From positions 124,001 to 188,000 of the forward strand of contig DATCZA010000017.1 in assembly GCA_036526135.1 (NCBI GenBank): DNA of 64,000 nt, read 5' to 3'. Of the stretch, positions 16,258 to 25,179 are shown piece by piece (within the stretch, counting starts at the first letter, position 1; every line of letters starts with the position of its first letter). The position numbers and the translations under genes were made by a program. The notes under the pieces are model-generated. The model was not told the origin of the DNA. It worked only from the letters and a program-made list of their open reading frames with translations, and searched no databases. This stretch comes from UBA2965 sp036526135 (GTDB lineage Bacteria; Pseudomonadota; Gammaproteobacteria; Pseudomonadales; Azotimanducaceae).

Positions 16258-16707
16258 ATGCTCGACAAAGGTGATACGGCTCCGGATTTCGAGCTCCCCG
16301 ACCAGGCCGGCGAGCCCATCAAGCTCGCCACGCTGCTCGATAGCGGTCCCGTGGTGCTCTACTTCTATCCGGCCGACTTCACTGCGGTCTGCACCCGCGA
16401 AGCCTGCGCGTTTCGTGACCGCCACGAGGACCTGAGCAATCTGGACGTCAGGATCGTGGGGATCAGCCCTCAGAATCAGGCGAGTCATCGGCGCTTCGCG
16501 GAAACCTACGGCCTGCCATTCCCTCTGCTGTGCGACACCAGCAAGAAGGTCATCCGCGCGTACGGCGTCGACGGCCCCCTCGGGCTCGGAGTACGCCGAG
16601 TGACCTATCTCATCGGCCGGGACCGCATCATCGCCAACCGGGCCGTTTCGGACATTTTCCTCGGCAGCCACCTGGCGCTCATCGAAGAGGTGCTCGGGCA
16701 AGAGTAG
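16258..16707 (+). CDS. Peroxiredoxin, BCP/PrxQ type
   Basis: 149-residue thiol peroxidase reducing hydroperoxides. The thioredoxin-fold signature YFYPADFTAVCTREAC contains the peroxidatic cysteine (VCT) and a second cysteine five residues later, the arrangement of atypical 2-Cys BCP/PrxQ enzymes. The usual TPGCT is TAVCT here, a mild variation. GAGGGG precedes the ATG. No signal peptide, so cytoplasmic, unlike the exported protein encoded just upstream. Confidence 0.9.
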   Translation: MLDKGDTAPDFELPDQAGEPIKLATLLDSGPVVLYFYPADFTAVCTREACAFRDRHEDLSNLDVRIVGISPQNQASHRRFAETYGLPFPLLCDTSKKVIRAYGVDGPLGLGVRRVTYLIGRDRIIANRAVSDIFLGSHLALIEEVLGQE

Positions 16708-16752
16708 CTGGCCAGACCGGCTCCCGCGGACGTCCAAGAACGAGCGCTGGCG

Positions 16753-17181
16753 TCAGGAGTCTGCATTCGACGCGCCCGCGCCGACCACCAAGCTCGCGAT
16801 ACGCACCGCCAGCGCGCGCAGGAAAGCACCGGCCCATCCGTATGCGAGAAGTCCCAGGCCGATTCCCGCGACGTCCACGAGCACATCACCGACCTCGGCG
16901 GAACGGGACGTCTCGAAGCTCTGCAGCAACTCGATCAGCACGCCGTAGCCCAGCATCCAGAGCCCGGGCAAAAGACGGTGCCGATGCCCATGAGCCAGCG
17001 CGAGGGCAAGGGTCAGATAGGTAAACGCAAAGCCGTGCAGGAGCACGTCGCTCAATCGGAACACGGCGTCGGGCGGGCTCGGGTGCAGCGCCAGGTAGGT
17101 GCAGACCGCCAGCGGCAGCCAGAAGGCGGCCAGCAGCAGCCCCGCCGCAATTCGCTCAGGCGCTACGCGCCGATCGCTCAT
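16753..17181 (-). CDS. VanZ-family membrane protein
   Basis: 142 residues with four hydrophobic segments and the VanZ-like signature YGVLIELLQSF...AEVGDVLVDVAGIGLG. The family is named after VanZ of teicoplanin resistance, but most chromosomal members have no proven role, so resistance should not be inferred. The start at 17181 overlaps the end of hemE by 26 bp, suggesting translational coupling at the end of the cyclase-hemE transcript. Confidence 0.8.
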   Translation of the reverse strand: MSDRRVAPERIAAGLLLAAFWLPLAVCTYLALHPSPPDAVFRLSDVLLHGFAFTYLTLALALAHGHRHRLLPGLWMLGYGVLIELLQSFETSRSAEVGDVLVDVAGIGLGLLAYGWAGAFLRALAVRIASLVVGAGASNADS

Positions 17182-18205
17182 GCACGAAATCCACCAGAAA
17201 CTTCACGTTGTCCACGGGCGTTTCCGGAATGATCCCGTGCCCGAGGTTGAAGATGTGCCCGTTGCGCCCCGCCGCCTGGTCGAGAACGACCTGAGCCTGC
17301 TCGGCAACCGTCTCGCGGTCCGCGCAGAGCACGATGGGATCGAGGTTACCCTGGATCGAAGTGCAGCCGAGCGCTTTCCAGGTTTCCCCCAGGGGGACAC
17401 GCCAGTCGAGGGCGAGCACATCGGGCCCGGCTCCAACCACGTCGGCAAGCAGGTGCGAATTGCCGGTTCCGAAGTAGATCACGGGGACCCGGCCACCCGA
17501 TCCTTCCTTGATCGCCTGGATCAGCCGCCGGGTGTGGGGTAGCACGTAGCGGCGAAAATCCGCCACGGAAAGACACCCCACCCAGGTATCGAACAGCTGC
17601 ACCGCGTCCACGCCAGCACGGATCTGCAGGTGCAGATAACTCGCCACCTGCTCGACCAGCTTGTCGAGCAGGCGATGCCAGACCGCCTCGTGCTCATACA
17701 TGAGCTTCTTGACGAACACGTAGTTGCGCGAGCCACGGCCCTCGATGGCGTAAGAGGCGAGTGTGAAAGGCGCGCCCGCGAAGCCGATGAGGGCGATTTC
17801 GCCCGGCAGCTCCTCGAGAATGTTCGTCACGGTCTCCGCGATGTAGGGCGTGGCCTCTTCCGCCGGCAGGCTCACGAGCCCGTCGACGTCGGCGGTGGAT
17901 CGAATCGGGTTATCGAAGACGGGGCCGACGCCCGGCTGATAGTCCAGACGCAATCCCATGGGCTCCAGGATGGGCAGCAGATCGGCAAACAGAATGGCGG
18001 CGTCCACGCCGAGGATGCGCTGAGCATCGAGCGTCGCCCGGGCGGCGCGTTCAGGATTCTTGAAAAAGTCCAGGCTCGGCATGTCACCCTTGACCTGATG
18101 GTACTCGGGCATGTACCGGCCCGCCTGGCGGTTCAACCAGATTGGGGTATGAGGCGTCGCTTCGCCCCTGCAGGCCTGAAGAAAGGTCTTGGTCATGGTG
18201 CTCAC
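17156..18205 (-). CDS. hemE: Uroporphyrinogen decarboxylase
   Basis: Removes four carboxylates from uroporphyrinogen III to give coproporphyrinogen III in heme synthesis; cytoplasmic. 349 residues. Conserved active-site blocks: RQAGRYMPEY (catalytic arginines region), DAAILFADLL (catalytic Asp), APFTLASYAIEG (Tyr region) and LGHGI with its histidine. The near-universal MRQAGRY is NRQAGRY here, and the style (LGVDAAILFADLLPILEPMG) is not that of typical gammaproteobacterial HemE. Starts at GTG 18205 overlapping the cyclase stop (GTGA); an ATG at 18196 is the alternative. Confidence 0.92.
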   Translation of the reverse strand: MSTMTKTFLQACRGEATPHTPIWLNRQAGRYMPEYHQVKGDMPSLDFFKNPERAARATLDAQRILGVDAAILFADLLPILEPMGLRLDYQPGVGPVFDNPIRSTADVDGLVSLPAEEATPYIAETVTNILEELPGEIALIGFAGAPFTLASYAIEGRGSRNYVFVKKLMYEHEAVWHRLLDKLVEQVASYLHLQIRAGVDAVQLFDTWVGCLSVADFRRYVLPHTRRLIQAIKEGSGGRVPVIYFGTGNSHLLADVVGAGPDVLALDWRVPLGETWKALGCTSIQGNLDPIVLCADRETVAEQAQVVLDQAAGRNGHIFNLGHGIIPETPVDNVKFLVDFVHERSARSA

Positions 18206-19449
18206 ACTTCCGGACGCGGCACCTTAGCAGACGCCGGCGGGGGGTCAACCAGCGCGCTTTCGAGCCTCCTCGCCTTTACCTTCCCGATGCCCCTCAGCAC
18301 CAGCTCGCGCTCCGCGCCCAGGGGGAAGACCTGGCCTACGAGCGCAGCGGTGGGCTCGCAGATCAGAATCCCGTCGTGGCCGGCGTGGGCCTGCAGCCTG
18401 CTTGCCAGGTTCACCGGGGCGCCGATGACGGTGAAATCGAGCCGCTCCTCGCCCCAGTCTCCCACCGTGCAGTAGCCGCTTGCCACCCCACAGCGGGTCG
18501 TCAGGGTCGTGACGTAGCCGCGACGCTGCCAGCACTCGCTCAGCTCCCGCAGGAGGCGCGACACCTGCAAGCAGGACTCCACGCAATCCACGGCGGCGCG
18601 ACCCCGGGTGGCTGCGGTTGCGTTGCCGAAGTACGCGAGCAGACCGTCCCCCTGCAGACCAGCCAGGGTGCCCCCGGACGAGGCGAACAGCCGTCCGCTG
18701 GCCGCGAAGTAGTCGTTGACCACCACGGCCAGCTCCTCGGGCGCAAGCCGGCCAGCGAGCTCGGTGAACCCGACGACGTCCACGTAGGCAATGGTCAGCC
18801 AGCGACGTTCGAGGCCGCAGCGCTCGTCCGGCCGGCGGCGCACCCGGGCGCGCACCGGCGGCGGCAGATAACGGCCAAGCCTGCTGTTGAGCCGTTCGGT
18901 GACCAGAGCCCGCCTTGCCAGATCCTGCTGAGCGGCGTGCAGGCGCTGAGCTTTGGCAAAGCTGGTGAGACCCAACCCGACGGTGTAGCCAAGCAGCAGC
19001 ACGGAGGCTGTCAGATCGGCCGCTGGCGTACTGCTCATGACCGGGGCAACGGCCAGGAGACGGCCCGCGCCTATGCCCACCGCCACGGCGATGCCGGCTC
19101 GCCAGGCAAGCCACCAGCCGGCCTGAGCGGCGTTGCTGGCAAGCAGCACGGTGATCGCCACCAGCAGGGGAAGCCAGGGCAGGGACAGCCAGCCGATCAG
19201 CGCGCCCGCCAGCAGCGCTTCTGCGAGATGCAGGCCCAGAGCGAATGGAACAGTGGACGTGCCCCTGGTCTGGGCGAGCCGGCCCGCCCCATGTGCGGCG
19301 ATGGTCCAGATCAGGCAGCCAGCAGCGCCGACCCCGAGGGCCCAGGCCGGCCTCGGCGTGCCCTGAAGGGCCAAAATGGTCAGCGCGAGACCCGAATACC
19401 CCGCGTAGCGGAAAGGAATCGCGCGCAGGTGAAGGTTTCGCAGGGCCAT
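18202..19449 (-). CDS. MASE2-like class III nucleotide cyclase (CyaB-like)
   Basis: 415 residues. The N-terminal half has about six hydrophobic helices resembling the MASE2 sensor; the C-terminal half is a class III cyclase domain. Metal-binding aspartates are D224 (AYVDVVGFTEL) and D268 (LQGDGLLAYFG); transition-state Asn and Arg are in PVNLASRL. GYCTVGDWGEERLDFTVIG closely resembles P. aeruginosa CyaB. However, the position of the canonical adenine-selecting lysine (GGT-x-x-K in CyaB) holds G264, so nucleotide specificity is in doubt. Upstream of, and overlapping, hemE. Likely inner-membrane enzyme making cAMP or another cyclic nucleotide. Confidence 0.85.
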   Translation of the reverse strand: MALRNLHLRAIPFRYAGYSGLALTILALQGTPRPAWALGVGAAGCLIWTIAAHGAGRLAQTRGTSTVPFALGLHLAEALLAGALIGWLSLPWLPLLVAITVLLASNAAQAGWWLAWRAGIAVAVGIGAGRLLAVAPVMSSTPAADLTASVLLLGYTVGLGLTSFAKAQRLHAAQQDLARRALVTERLNSRLGRYLPPPVRARVRRRPDERCGLERRWLTIAYVDVVGFTELAGRLAPEELAVVVNDYFAASGRLFASSGGTLAGLQGDGLLAYFGNATAATRGRAAVDCVESCLQVSRLLRELSECWQRRGYVTTLTTRCGVASGYCTVGDWGEERLDFTVIGAPVNLASRLQAHAGHDGILICEPTAALVGQVFPLGAERELVLRGIGKVKARRLESALVDPPPASAKVPRPEV

Positions 19450-19545
19450 GGTCGCGACTTTGGCGCGACCGCATTCTCCGCGCCAACGACATCGACCAGC
19501 TGCGCTGTCAGTTTCCTGGCAGGTGGCGGGAGGACCCGCTGCGTA

Positions 19546-20739
19546 TCAGGGGGCGCGACCCAGGGTGGGGTCGAGGTCGGCATCGTAATCCACGCCCTCG
19601 ATGCCGAACCCGAAAATCTTCAGAAACTCCTCGCGAAAGCCGTCCAGATCGCCAAGCTCGGACAGATTCTCTGTGGTGACCCGTTCCCAGCGGTCGCGCA
19701 CGTCCTCCTGCACCGCATCGGTCATCTCCAGGTCATCCATGCGTATGCGCCCCGCATCGTCGAGGCGCAGGGCGCCGCCCGTGCAGAGCTGGGTCGCGAA
19801 CATACGGTGAATGTGCTGTATCGGGTCTTCGTGCACACCGCGCTCCTTCATCACCTTGAAGAGCAGGGACGCATAGAGCGGAACGACCGGAATCGCGCTC
19901 ATGGCCTGGGTCACCACGGCCTTTAGCACCGCCACCCTGGCGTTCCCCTCGAGATCCTCCAGTCGTTCGGAGATGGCGCCCGCCGCTCGGTCCAGATCTT
20001 CTTTGGCCTTGCCCAGGGTGCCTTCCCAGTAGATCGGCCAGGTCAGCTCCGTACCGATGTAGGTGAACGCCAGCGTGCGGAACCCCGGAGCCAGAAGCCC
20101 GGCGTCCTTCAGCGCATCGATCCAGAATTCCCAGTCCTCGCCGCCCATCACCGCAACCGTCGCCGCCGTCTCCTCCGGGTCCGCGGGCTCCAGGTCCACC
20201 TCGACCACCTCGCCACGGTCCACGTGAACGGACTTCATGTGCAGCGCCTGGCCCAGCGGCTTGATCACCGACCGGTGCAACTCGCCGGTACGCGGATGCT
20301 GCCGAACGGGGGATGCGAGGCTGTAGATGAGCAGGTCGATGGGGCCCATGTCGGCCTTGAGGGTGTCGATGACGCGGCCTTTCATCTCGTCCGAAAACGC
20401 ATCGCCGTCCAGGGTCTTTGCATAGAGCCCGGCCGCAGCCGCTGCCTCCTCGAACGCGACGTTGTTGTACCAGCCGGCGCTGGCGGTGCGCGTCTCGCTC
20501 GGCATTTTCTCGAGAGAAACGCCAAGGGTAGCGGCGCCGCAGCCGAACGCGGCGACGATTCGCGAGGCCAGGCCATATCCGCCAGAGGCGCCGATGACCA
20601 GGGCATTGCGCACGACGGGCCCACCGACCAGGGCTGCCTGCCCGGAGACGTAATCGATCTGCTCTTTGACGTGCGCGGCGCAGCCGGCCGGGTGCGCTGT
20701 GGTGCAGATGAATCCACGAATGCGGGGCGTGATGATCAT
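19546..20739 (-). CDS. fabV: Trans-2-enoyl-ACP/CoA reductase FabV
   Basis: NADH-dependent enoyl reductase completing each round of fatty-acid elongation; the FabV class is intrinsically insensitive to triclosan. 397 residues from the ATG at 20739, giving the characteristic N-terminus MIITPRIRGFICTTAHPAGC. Seen: nucleotide-binding ALVIGASGGYGLASRI and the catalytic Y-x8-K in IYWEGTLGKAK. Follows the ATP-NAD kinase-like gene by four bases, at the end of the lgt-thyA-folA transcript. Whether another enoyl reductase (FabI) exists elsewhere cannot be seen. Confidence 0.95.
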   Translation of the reverse strand: MIITPRIRGFICTTAHPAGCAAHVKEQIDYVSGQAALVGGPVVRNALVIGASGGYGLASRIVAAFGCGAATLGVSLEKMPSETRTASAGWYNNVAFEEAAAAAGLYAKTLDGDAFSDEMKGRVIDTLKADMGPIDLLIYSLASPVRQHPRTGELHRSVIKPLGQALHMKSVHVDRGEVVEVDLEPADPEETAATVAVMGGEDWEFWIDALKDAGLLAPGFRTLAFTYIGTELTWPIYWEGTLGKAKEDLDRAAGAISERLEDLEGNARVAVLKAVVTQAMSAIPVVPLYASLLFKVMKERGVHEDPIQHIHRMFATQLCTGGALRLDDAGRIRMDDLEMTDAVQEDVRDRWERVTTENLSELGDLDGFREEFLKIFGFGIEGVDYDADLDPTLGRAP

Positions 20740-20743
20740 GGGT

Positions 20744-21784
20744 CTAACCGTTGCGGGCGGGCGCCATGATACCCCGAGCGACGGCACGACGCATTGCCGC
20801 GGCTATGTCGACGACCCTGGGGCCATCCCGACGGATACGGGCCGTGAGCGCCTCCCGGGGGGCAATCTTGTAGTCCCGGTCACCGTCCAGCGCGATCACA
20901 CCGGGCCCTGCCAGGGGGACCGTCACATCAAGGGGCAGACGCGAGGCCGAGCGAACCGAAACCGCCTGGAAAGCGCCGGGCGAGAGCGGCGCTGAGAACT
21001 CCCTGCCCGGACCCATCTCCACCAGGAGGCCTTCGTCGTCCCCCGCCTCGACCACATCGAGCATCCCCCCGATGGGCGACATGCCCACGGCATCCGGCTC
21101 GGCCCGGGTCAGCACGATTCGAGCTAGCCGCTGCGCGGCGAACGGCAGGAGGTTGCCCACGTGGTCATCACGCAGCAGCACCGCGTCCACCAGCGCAAGG
21201 TCCCGAACGGCTCGTCCCCGGGCATCGGTGCCCGACAAATGAATTACCTTGGCCGTCTGCCGGAGATCGTCGTCGGGCAGCCGCCCAGAGGCTATCAGCC
21301 CCGCCACCATACCCGCGGCAGTGGGCTCCGCCAGAACGGGAAAGACGTTGTTGGTTCCCGTGGAAAGCGGTATGAGGTCAACGCCCGCACCCGCTGCGCC
21401 CGCATCCCCAAGGGCGCGGGCGATGGCCCGGTTCGTCCCGTCCCCACCCAGCGAGACGATTACCCGGCAGCCGGCGGCAAGAAAAGCCGCCACCGCCGCT
21501 TCGGTGTCGGCAGGTCCATTGGTCAGCGGCGTCTGAAGCACGTGTACGGCCGCGGCGAGCCCCATGTGCTCCAAAGCCAACGACGCGATTCGAAACGGCT
21601 CCCGGGTCACGTAGATGTCACTGGCGCCCATCGCCTGGGCGCCGGCTGCCACCCGCGCCACCATGTCGCGTTTGGCCTCGTGAGTCATGTTGCTTGCGCG
21701 CGCGGCCAGACGCCTGACGTCTCGACCGGACATGGGATTGACGCAGATGGCCACCCCAGCTCGTGAGCCCGGCCCTTCAGTCAT
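20744..21784 (-). CDS. ATP-NAD kinase-like (AcoX-type) protein
   Basis: 346 residues from the ATG at 21784. N-terminal VAICVNPMSGRDVRRLAARAS and the central GGDGTNRAIA motif place it in the ATP-NAD kinase / AcoX-like superfamily (DGK/NADK fold). Proteins of this type are often next to acetoin or pyruvate dehydrogenase genes, but none is here; its neighbours are an S9 peptidase and fabV. Start overlaps the peptidase stop by eight bases. Whether it phosphorylates NAD is unproven. Confidence 0.8.
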   Translation of the reverse strand: MTEGPGSRAGVAICVNPMSGRDVRRLAARASNMTHEAKRDMVARVAAGAQAMGASDIYVTREPFRIASLALEHMGLAAAVHVLQTPLTNGPADTEAAVAAFLAAGCRVIVSLGGDGTNRAIARALGDAGAAGAGVDLIPLSTGTNNVFPVLAEPTAAGMVAGLIASGRLPDDDLRQTAKVIHLSGTDARGRAVRDLALVDAVLLRDDHVGNLLPFAAQRLARIVLTRAEPDAVGMSPIGGMLDVVEAGDDEGLLVEMGPGREFSAPLSPGAFQAVSVRSASRLPLDVTVPLAGPGVIALDGDRDYKIAPREALTARIRRDGPRVVDIAAAMRRAVARGIMAPARNG

Positions 21785-23768
21785 CGAGCAGGTAGCGCTG
21801 CAGGAAAAGGGCCGTAACCGCGGCCGCGTAATCGCTGTTGGCCTTCTTGCGGAATCCGTGCCCTTCGTCCATGGCGAGGACATACCAGACCGGCGTACCC
21901 GCGGCGCTCACGGCGTCGGCGATCTGCTCGCTCTCCGATGCGGGCACTCGCGGGTCGTTGAATCCGTGGATCACGAGCAGGGGGCTGTCGATCCGGTCAG
22001 CCTGGCCGAGCGGAGAGATCCCTTCGAGAAACGCGCGCATCTGCGGATCCCGCTCGTCTCCGTACTCCACCCGCCGAAGGTCGCGACGGTAGGCGCGCGT
22101 GTTCTCCAGGAACGTGACGAAGTTGCTGATGCCCACCCGGGAGACGCCGGCGACCAGCCGGTCACCGTATCGAATCAGGGAGGCCAGTGCCATGTAGCCC
22201 CCGTAGGAGCCGCCGCTGACGGCGACGCGGTCCGCATCCAGACGCGGCTGGGCCGCGATCCAGTCCAGCAGAGCACCTACGTCGCGGACCGCGTCCTCGC
22301 GAAGATAACCGTCGTCCAGCTTGAGGTAGTTCTTCCCGTAACCCGACGACCCCCGGAAATTGGGCGCAACCACCGCCAGGCCAAGCTCCTTTACGTAGTA
22401 CTGGGCCGATGCGGAAAACTTCGGCCGGTACTGGCTGTGCGGACCACCATGCAGGTGGATGACGACCGGATGGGGCCCCGGCCCGTCGGGCATGTAGACG
22501 AAGGCGGGAATCTTCCGCCGCGCGCCTCCTTCCCGATCGAAGGTGGGGTAGTGCACCAGGCTCGGCGCGGCAAAGGCCGACGGATCCAAACCGCCCACCT
22601 CGCTTCGGGTCCATCGGGTAAGCGTTCGCCCAACGAGGTCAATGCTGTAGACGTCGCCGGGGGCGGTGGGCGCATTTACCGTGAAGCCCAGCTGCCGGCC
22701 GTCGGGCGACAATCGCAGCCCGTAGATGGTTCCCGCGGGCACTTCCGGCAGCGCTAGGGGCGAGTGGTCGGGCAACCGCAAAACCCCCAGCCGCGAGACC
22801 CCGCCCTCGTTGGTCACCATGGCCAGGTGGGCCCCATCCGAGGTAACGGCGATCTCCGTGACGTCCCAGGGTACGTCAGCAGTCAGCACCTCGACACTGT
22901 TGGTCGCGAGCTCGAGAAGATGCAGACGCATGAACTCGGCGCCCAGGTCGGCCGTGAAGTAGACGCTTTCGCCGTTCCCCGCGTACCTGGCGCCGCCAAT
23001 GGCCACGGCAAGGCTTTCGTCCAGCAGCGGTCTCAAGCTGCCCGATGCGAGTTCGAGCTCGTACAGATAAGACTCGGTCGCCGAAACGTACTTGATGAGC
23101 AGCAGGCGATCGTCCCCGGGGGACCAGTCTACCGCTCGCCAGCCTCCATCAGAGGTTTCCAGCGCGACCTTTATTCCCCCGGCAAGATCCTGGAGGTGGA
23201 TGTCCCAGCGGCGGCCGTCCCGCTCCGTGGTGGTGTAAGCATACTGGTCGCCTCGGTTGGACCAGAGCACGTTGGTGTAGCGGGCCCGGCCGTTGCTAAC
23301 CATGCGCGCATGACGCGTAGACCAGTCGAAGAGAAACAGCTGATAGTGCTCTGAGCCCCCCGCGTCGCGACTCAAGACAAAGCCCGGAGCGCCCAAAGCG
23401 CCAGCGCCCGTGGGAAGAAAGGCCGCCAGGACCGGTTCCGAGAAGAACGTAATCTGCTCCCGCGCGCCCAGCGGCGTCTTCAGCCGATGCAGCTGAGTGG
23501 TTTCGCCGAAGCGGGTGGCGATGACCAGTCCGTCATCGGCCCAGCCCATGAGGTAGGCAGATCGGACGTTCCGGTAACGCATGAGCCCATGTGCCGCGCC
23601 CGCGGGTATGGCCGGAACGCCCGACACCACCACGTTGCCGGGCCGCCCAGCCTCAGGTTCCGGAACCGGCGCTGGGGCGCGCGCGCACCCCGCTATCAGG
23701 ACGAGCAGAATCCAGCCCAACGGCGAGCAAAGGCCCTTGATACGACGCGGCGTCACCCGGCCCGCCAC
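21777..23768 (-). CDS. S9 (prolyl oligopeptidase) family peptidase, lipoprotein
   Basis: 663 residues. The signal sequence ends in the lipobox LIAGC, so the enzyme is probably lipid-anchored. A beta-propeller of about 360 residues is followed by an alpha/beta-hydrolase domain with the catalytic triad: S521 in GGSYGGYM, Asp in HGFNDPRVP (near residue 603) and His in DEGHGF (near 636). Such enzymes cleave short peptides. GTG start directly abutting the folA stop. Residue +2 after Cys is Ala, compatible with outer-membrane sorting. Confidence 0.88.
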   Translation of the reverse strand: MAGRVTPRRIKGLCSPLGWILLVLIAGCARAPAPVPEPEAGRPGNVVVSGVPAIPAGAAHGLMRYRNVRSAYLMGWADDGLVIATRFGETTQLHRLKTPLGAREQITFFSEPVLAAFLPTGAGALGAPGFVLSRDAGGSEHYQLFLFDWSTRHARMVSNGRARYTNVLWSNRGDQYAYTTTERDGRRWDIHLQDLAGGIKVALETSDGGWRAVDWSPGDDRLLLIKYVSATESYLYELELASGSLRPLLDESLAVAIGGARYAGNGESVYFTADLGAEFMRLHLLELATNSVEVLTADVPWDVTEIAVTSDGAHLAMVTNEGGVSRLGVLRLPDHSPLALPEVPAGTIYGLRLSPDGRQLGFTVNAPTAPGDVYSIDLVGRTLTRWTRSEVGGLDPSAFAAPSLVHYPTFDREGGARRKIPAFVYMPDGPGPHPVVIHLHGGPHSQYRPKFSASAQYYVKELGLAVVAPNFRGSSGYGKNYLKLDDGYLREDAVRDVGALLDWIAAQPRLDADRVAVSGGSYGGYMALASLIRYGDRLVAGVSRVGISNFVTFLENTRAYRRDLRRVEYGDERDPQMRAFLEGISPLGQADRIDSPLLVIHGFNDPRVPASESEQIADAVSAAGTPVWYVLAMDEGHGFRKKANSDYAAAVTALFLQRYLLDD

Positions 23769-24272
23769 CTAGGGCCGCTCGAAGACGACGATGGAAAACG
23801 GCAGCCCGTTGCCGGCGTCCGCGGGAAACGCTTCCCGGCTCACCTCGCGCCATGCGTCCAGGTCGATCTCCGGAAAGAAGGTGTCGCCTTCCACGTCCGC
23901 ATCGATCAACGTTACGTAGAGCCGGGTAGCAATCGGCAGCGCCACTCGATAGACCTCCGCGCCGCCGATGACCATGGCCTCTTCGACGTCATCCGCCCGG
24001 CACTGGGCCTGCGCCAGGTCGAGGGCGGCCTCCAGGCTGTGGGCAACCAGCACTCCCTCCCGCCGATAACCGGTATCGCTGGTGACGACGATGTTGGTGC
24101 GCCCGGCCAGCGGCGCCTTCATGGACTCGAACGTCCGCCGACCCATGATCACCGGTTTGCCCATTGTCGTGGCCACGAAAAACTGCATGTCCCGGGGCAG
24201 GCGCCATGGAAGCCGGTTGTCACGGCCGATAACGCGGTTGCGCGCCATGGCCCAGATCAGCGCGACGTGCAC
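23769..24272 (-). CDS. folA: Dihydrofolate reductase
   Basis: Reduces dihydrofolate to tetrahydrofolate with NADPH, regenerating the cofactor consumed by ThyA encoded just upstream. 167 residues from a GTG. Seen: ALIWAMARNRVIG, LPWRLPRDM with the active-site Asp, PVIMGRRTFESM (NADPH contact) and the VIGGAEVY loop. Position between thyA and the S9 peptidase with gaps of six and zero bases indicates an operon. Target of trimethoprim; no resistance inferred. Confidence 0.95.
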   Translation of the reverse strand: MHVALIWAMARNRVIGRDNRLPWRLPRDMQFFVATTMGKPVIMGRRTFESMKAPLAGRTNIVVTSDTGYRREGVLVAHSLEAALDLAQAQCRADDVEEAMVIGGAEVYRVALPIATRLYVTLIDADVEGDTFFPEIDLDAWREVSREAFPADAGNGLPFSIVVFERP

Positions 24273-24278
24273 CGCGCG

Positions 24279-25073
24279 TCAGACCGCAATCGGCGCTTTG
24301 ATGGTGCCGTGACAGCGGTAGTTCGTGAGGGTGAAGTCCTCGTAGCGGAAACCGAAAATGTCCCGCACTTCCGGATTCAGCGTGACCGTGGGCAGCGGCA
24401 GCGGAACACGCGAGAGCTGCTCGTCCGCCTGCTCGAGATGATTGGCGTAGAGATGCGCGTCACCGAAGGTATGAATGAACTCGCCGGGCTGCAGATCACA
24501 GACCTGGGCGATCATCATGGTGAGCAGCGCATAGGAGGCGATGTTGAAGGGAACACCCAGGAAGATGTCGGCGCTGCGCTGGTAAAGCTGGCAGGAAAGC
24601 CGGCCCTGGGCCACGTAGAACTGAAACATGGTGTGGCAGGGCGGCAGCGCCATGCTGTCCACCTCCGCGACGTTCCAGGCACTCACGATGTGGCGCCGAG
24701 AATTGGGGTTGGTGCGAAGAGACTGCACGACGGCGGCAATCTGATCGATGGTGCCTCCGTCCGGCGTCGGCCAGGAACGCCATTGAGATCCGTAGACGGG
24801 TCCCAGGTTGCCCTCTTCGTCCGCCCACTCGTCCCAGATGTGCACGTTGTGATCGGTGAGGTACTTGATGTTGGTGCTGCCCTGAAGAAACCAGAGCAGC
24901 TCGTGGATGATCAGCCTGAGCACCACCTTCTTCGTCGTCACCAGCGGAAAGCTCTCGCTCAGATCGAAGCGCATCTGGTGACCGAAGATGCTGTACGTTC
25001 CCGTCCCGGTGCGGTCGTCCTTGAAGACGCCCGTATCGCGCACTTGGCGCATCAAATCGAGATACTGTTTCAC
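24279..25073 (-). CDS. thyA: Thymidylate synthase
   Basis: Makes dTMP from dUMP using methylene-tetrahydrofolate. 264 residues, identical to the E. coli length, when started at the GTG at 25073 (GGAAG upstream); the open frame continues further but without homology. Seen: the folate loop DRTGTGT, NPNSRRHIVSAWN with phosphate-binding arginines, catalytic Cys in LPPCHTM, and the dUMP site RSADIFLGVPFNI. lgt lies 106 bp upstream on the same strand. Confidence 0.96.
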   Translation of the reverse strand: MKQYLDLMRQVRDTGVFKDDRTGTGTYSIFGHQMRFDLSESFPLVTTKKVVLRLIIHELLWFLQGSTNIKYLTDHNVHIWDEWADEEGNLGPVYGSQWRSWPTPDGGTIDQIAAVVQSLRTNPNSRRHIVSAWNVAEVDSMALPPCHTMFQFYVAQGRLSCQLYQRSADIFLGVPFNIASYALLTMMIAQVCDLQPGEFIHTFGDAHLYANHLEQADEQLSRVPLPLPTVTLNPEVRDIFGFRYEDFTLTNYRCHGTIKAPIAV

Positions 25074-25179
25074 TGGCTTCCGTTGGCTGCTCGTCCCGAG
25101 TTCGGCCGCGCTCGCGGCCCCGTGATTACCGGACCCGCTGTGGCGATCGGGGCCAGTGCCGGCTGTTGGCGCTCGCTTG

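Noticed and set aside
16753..17181. Glycopeptide-resistance gene (VanZ)
   Set aside because: Only the broad VanZ-like membrane family matches; Gram-negative context and no other van genes.
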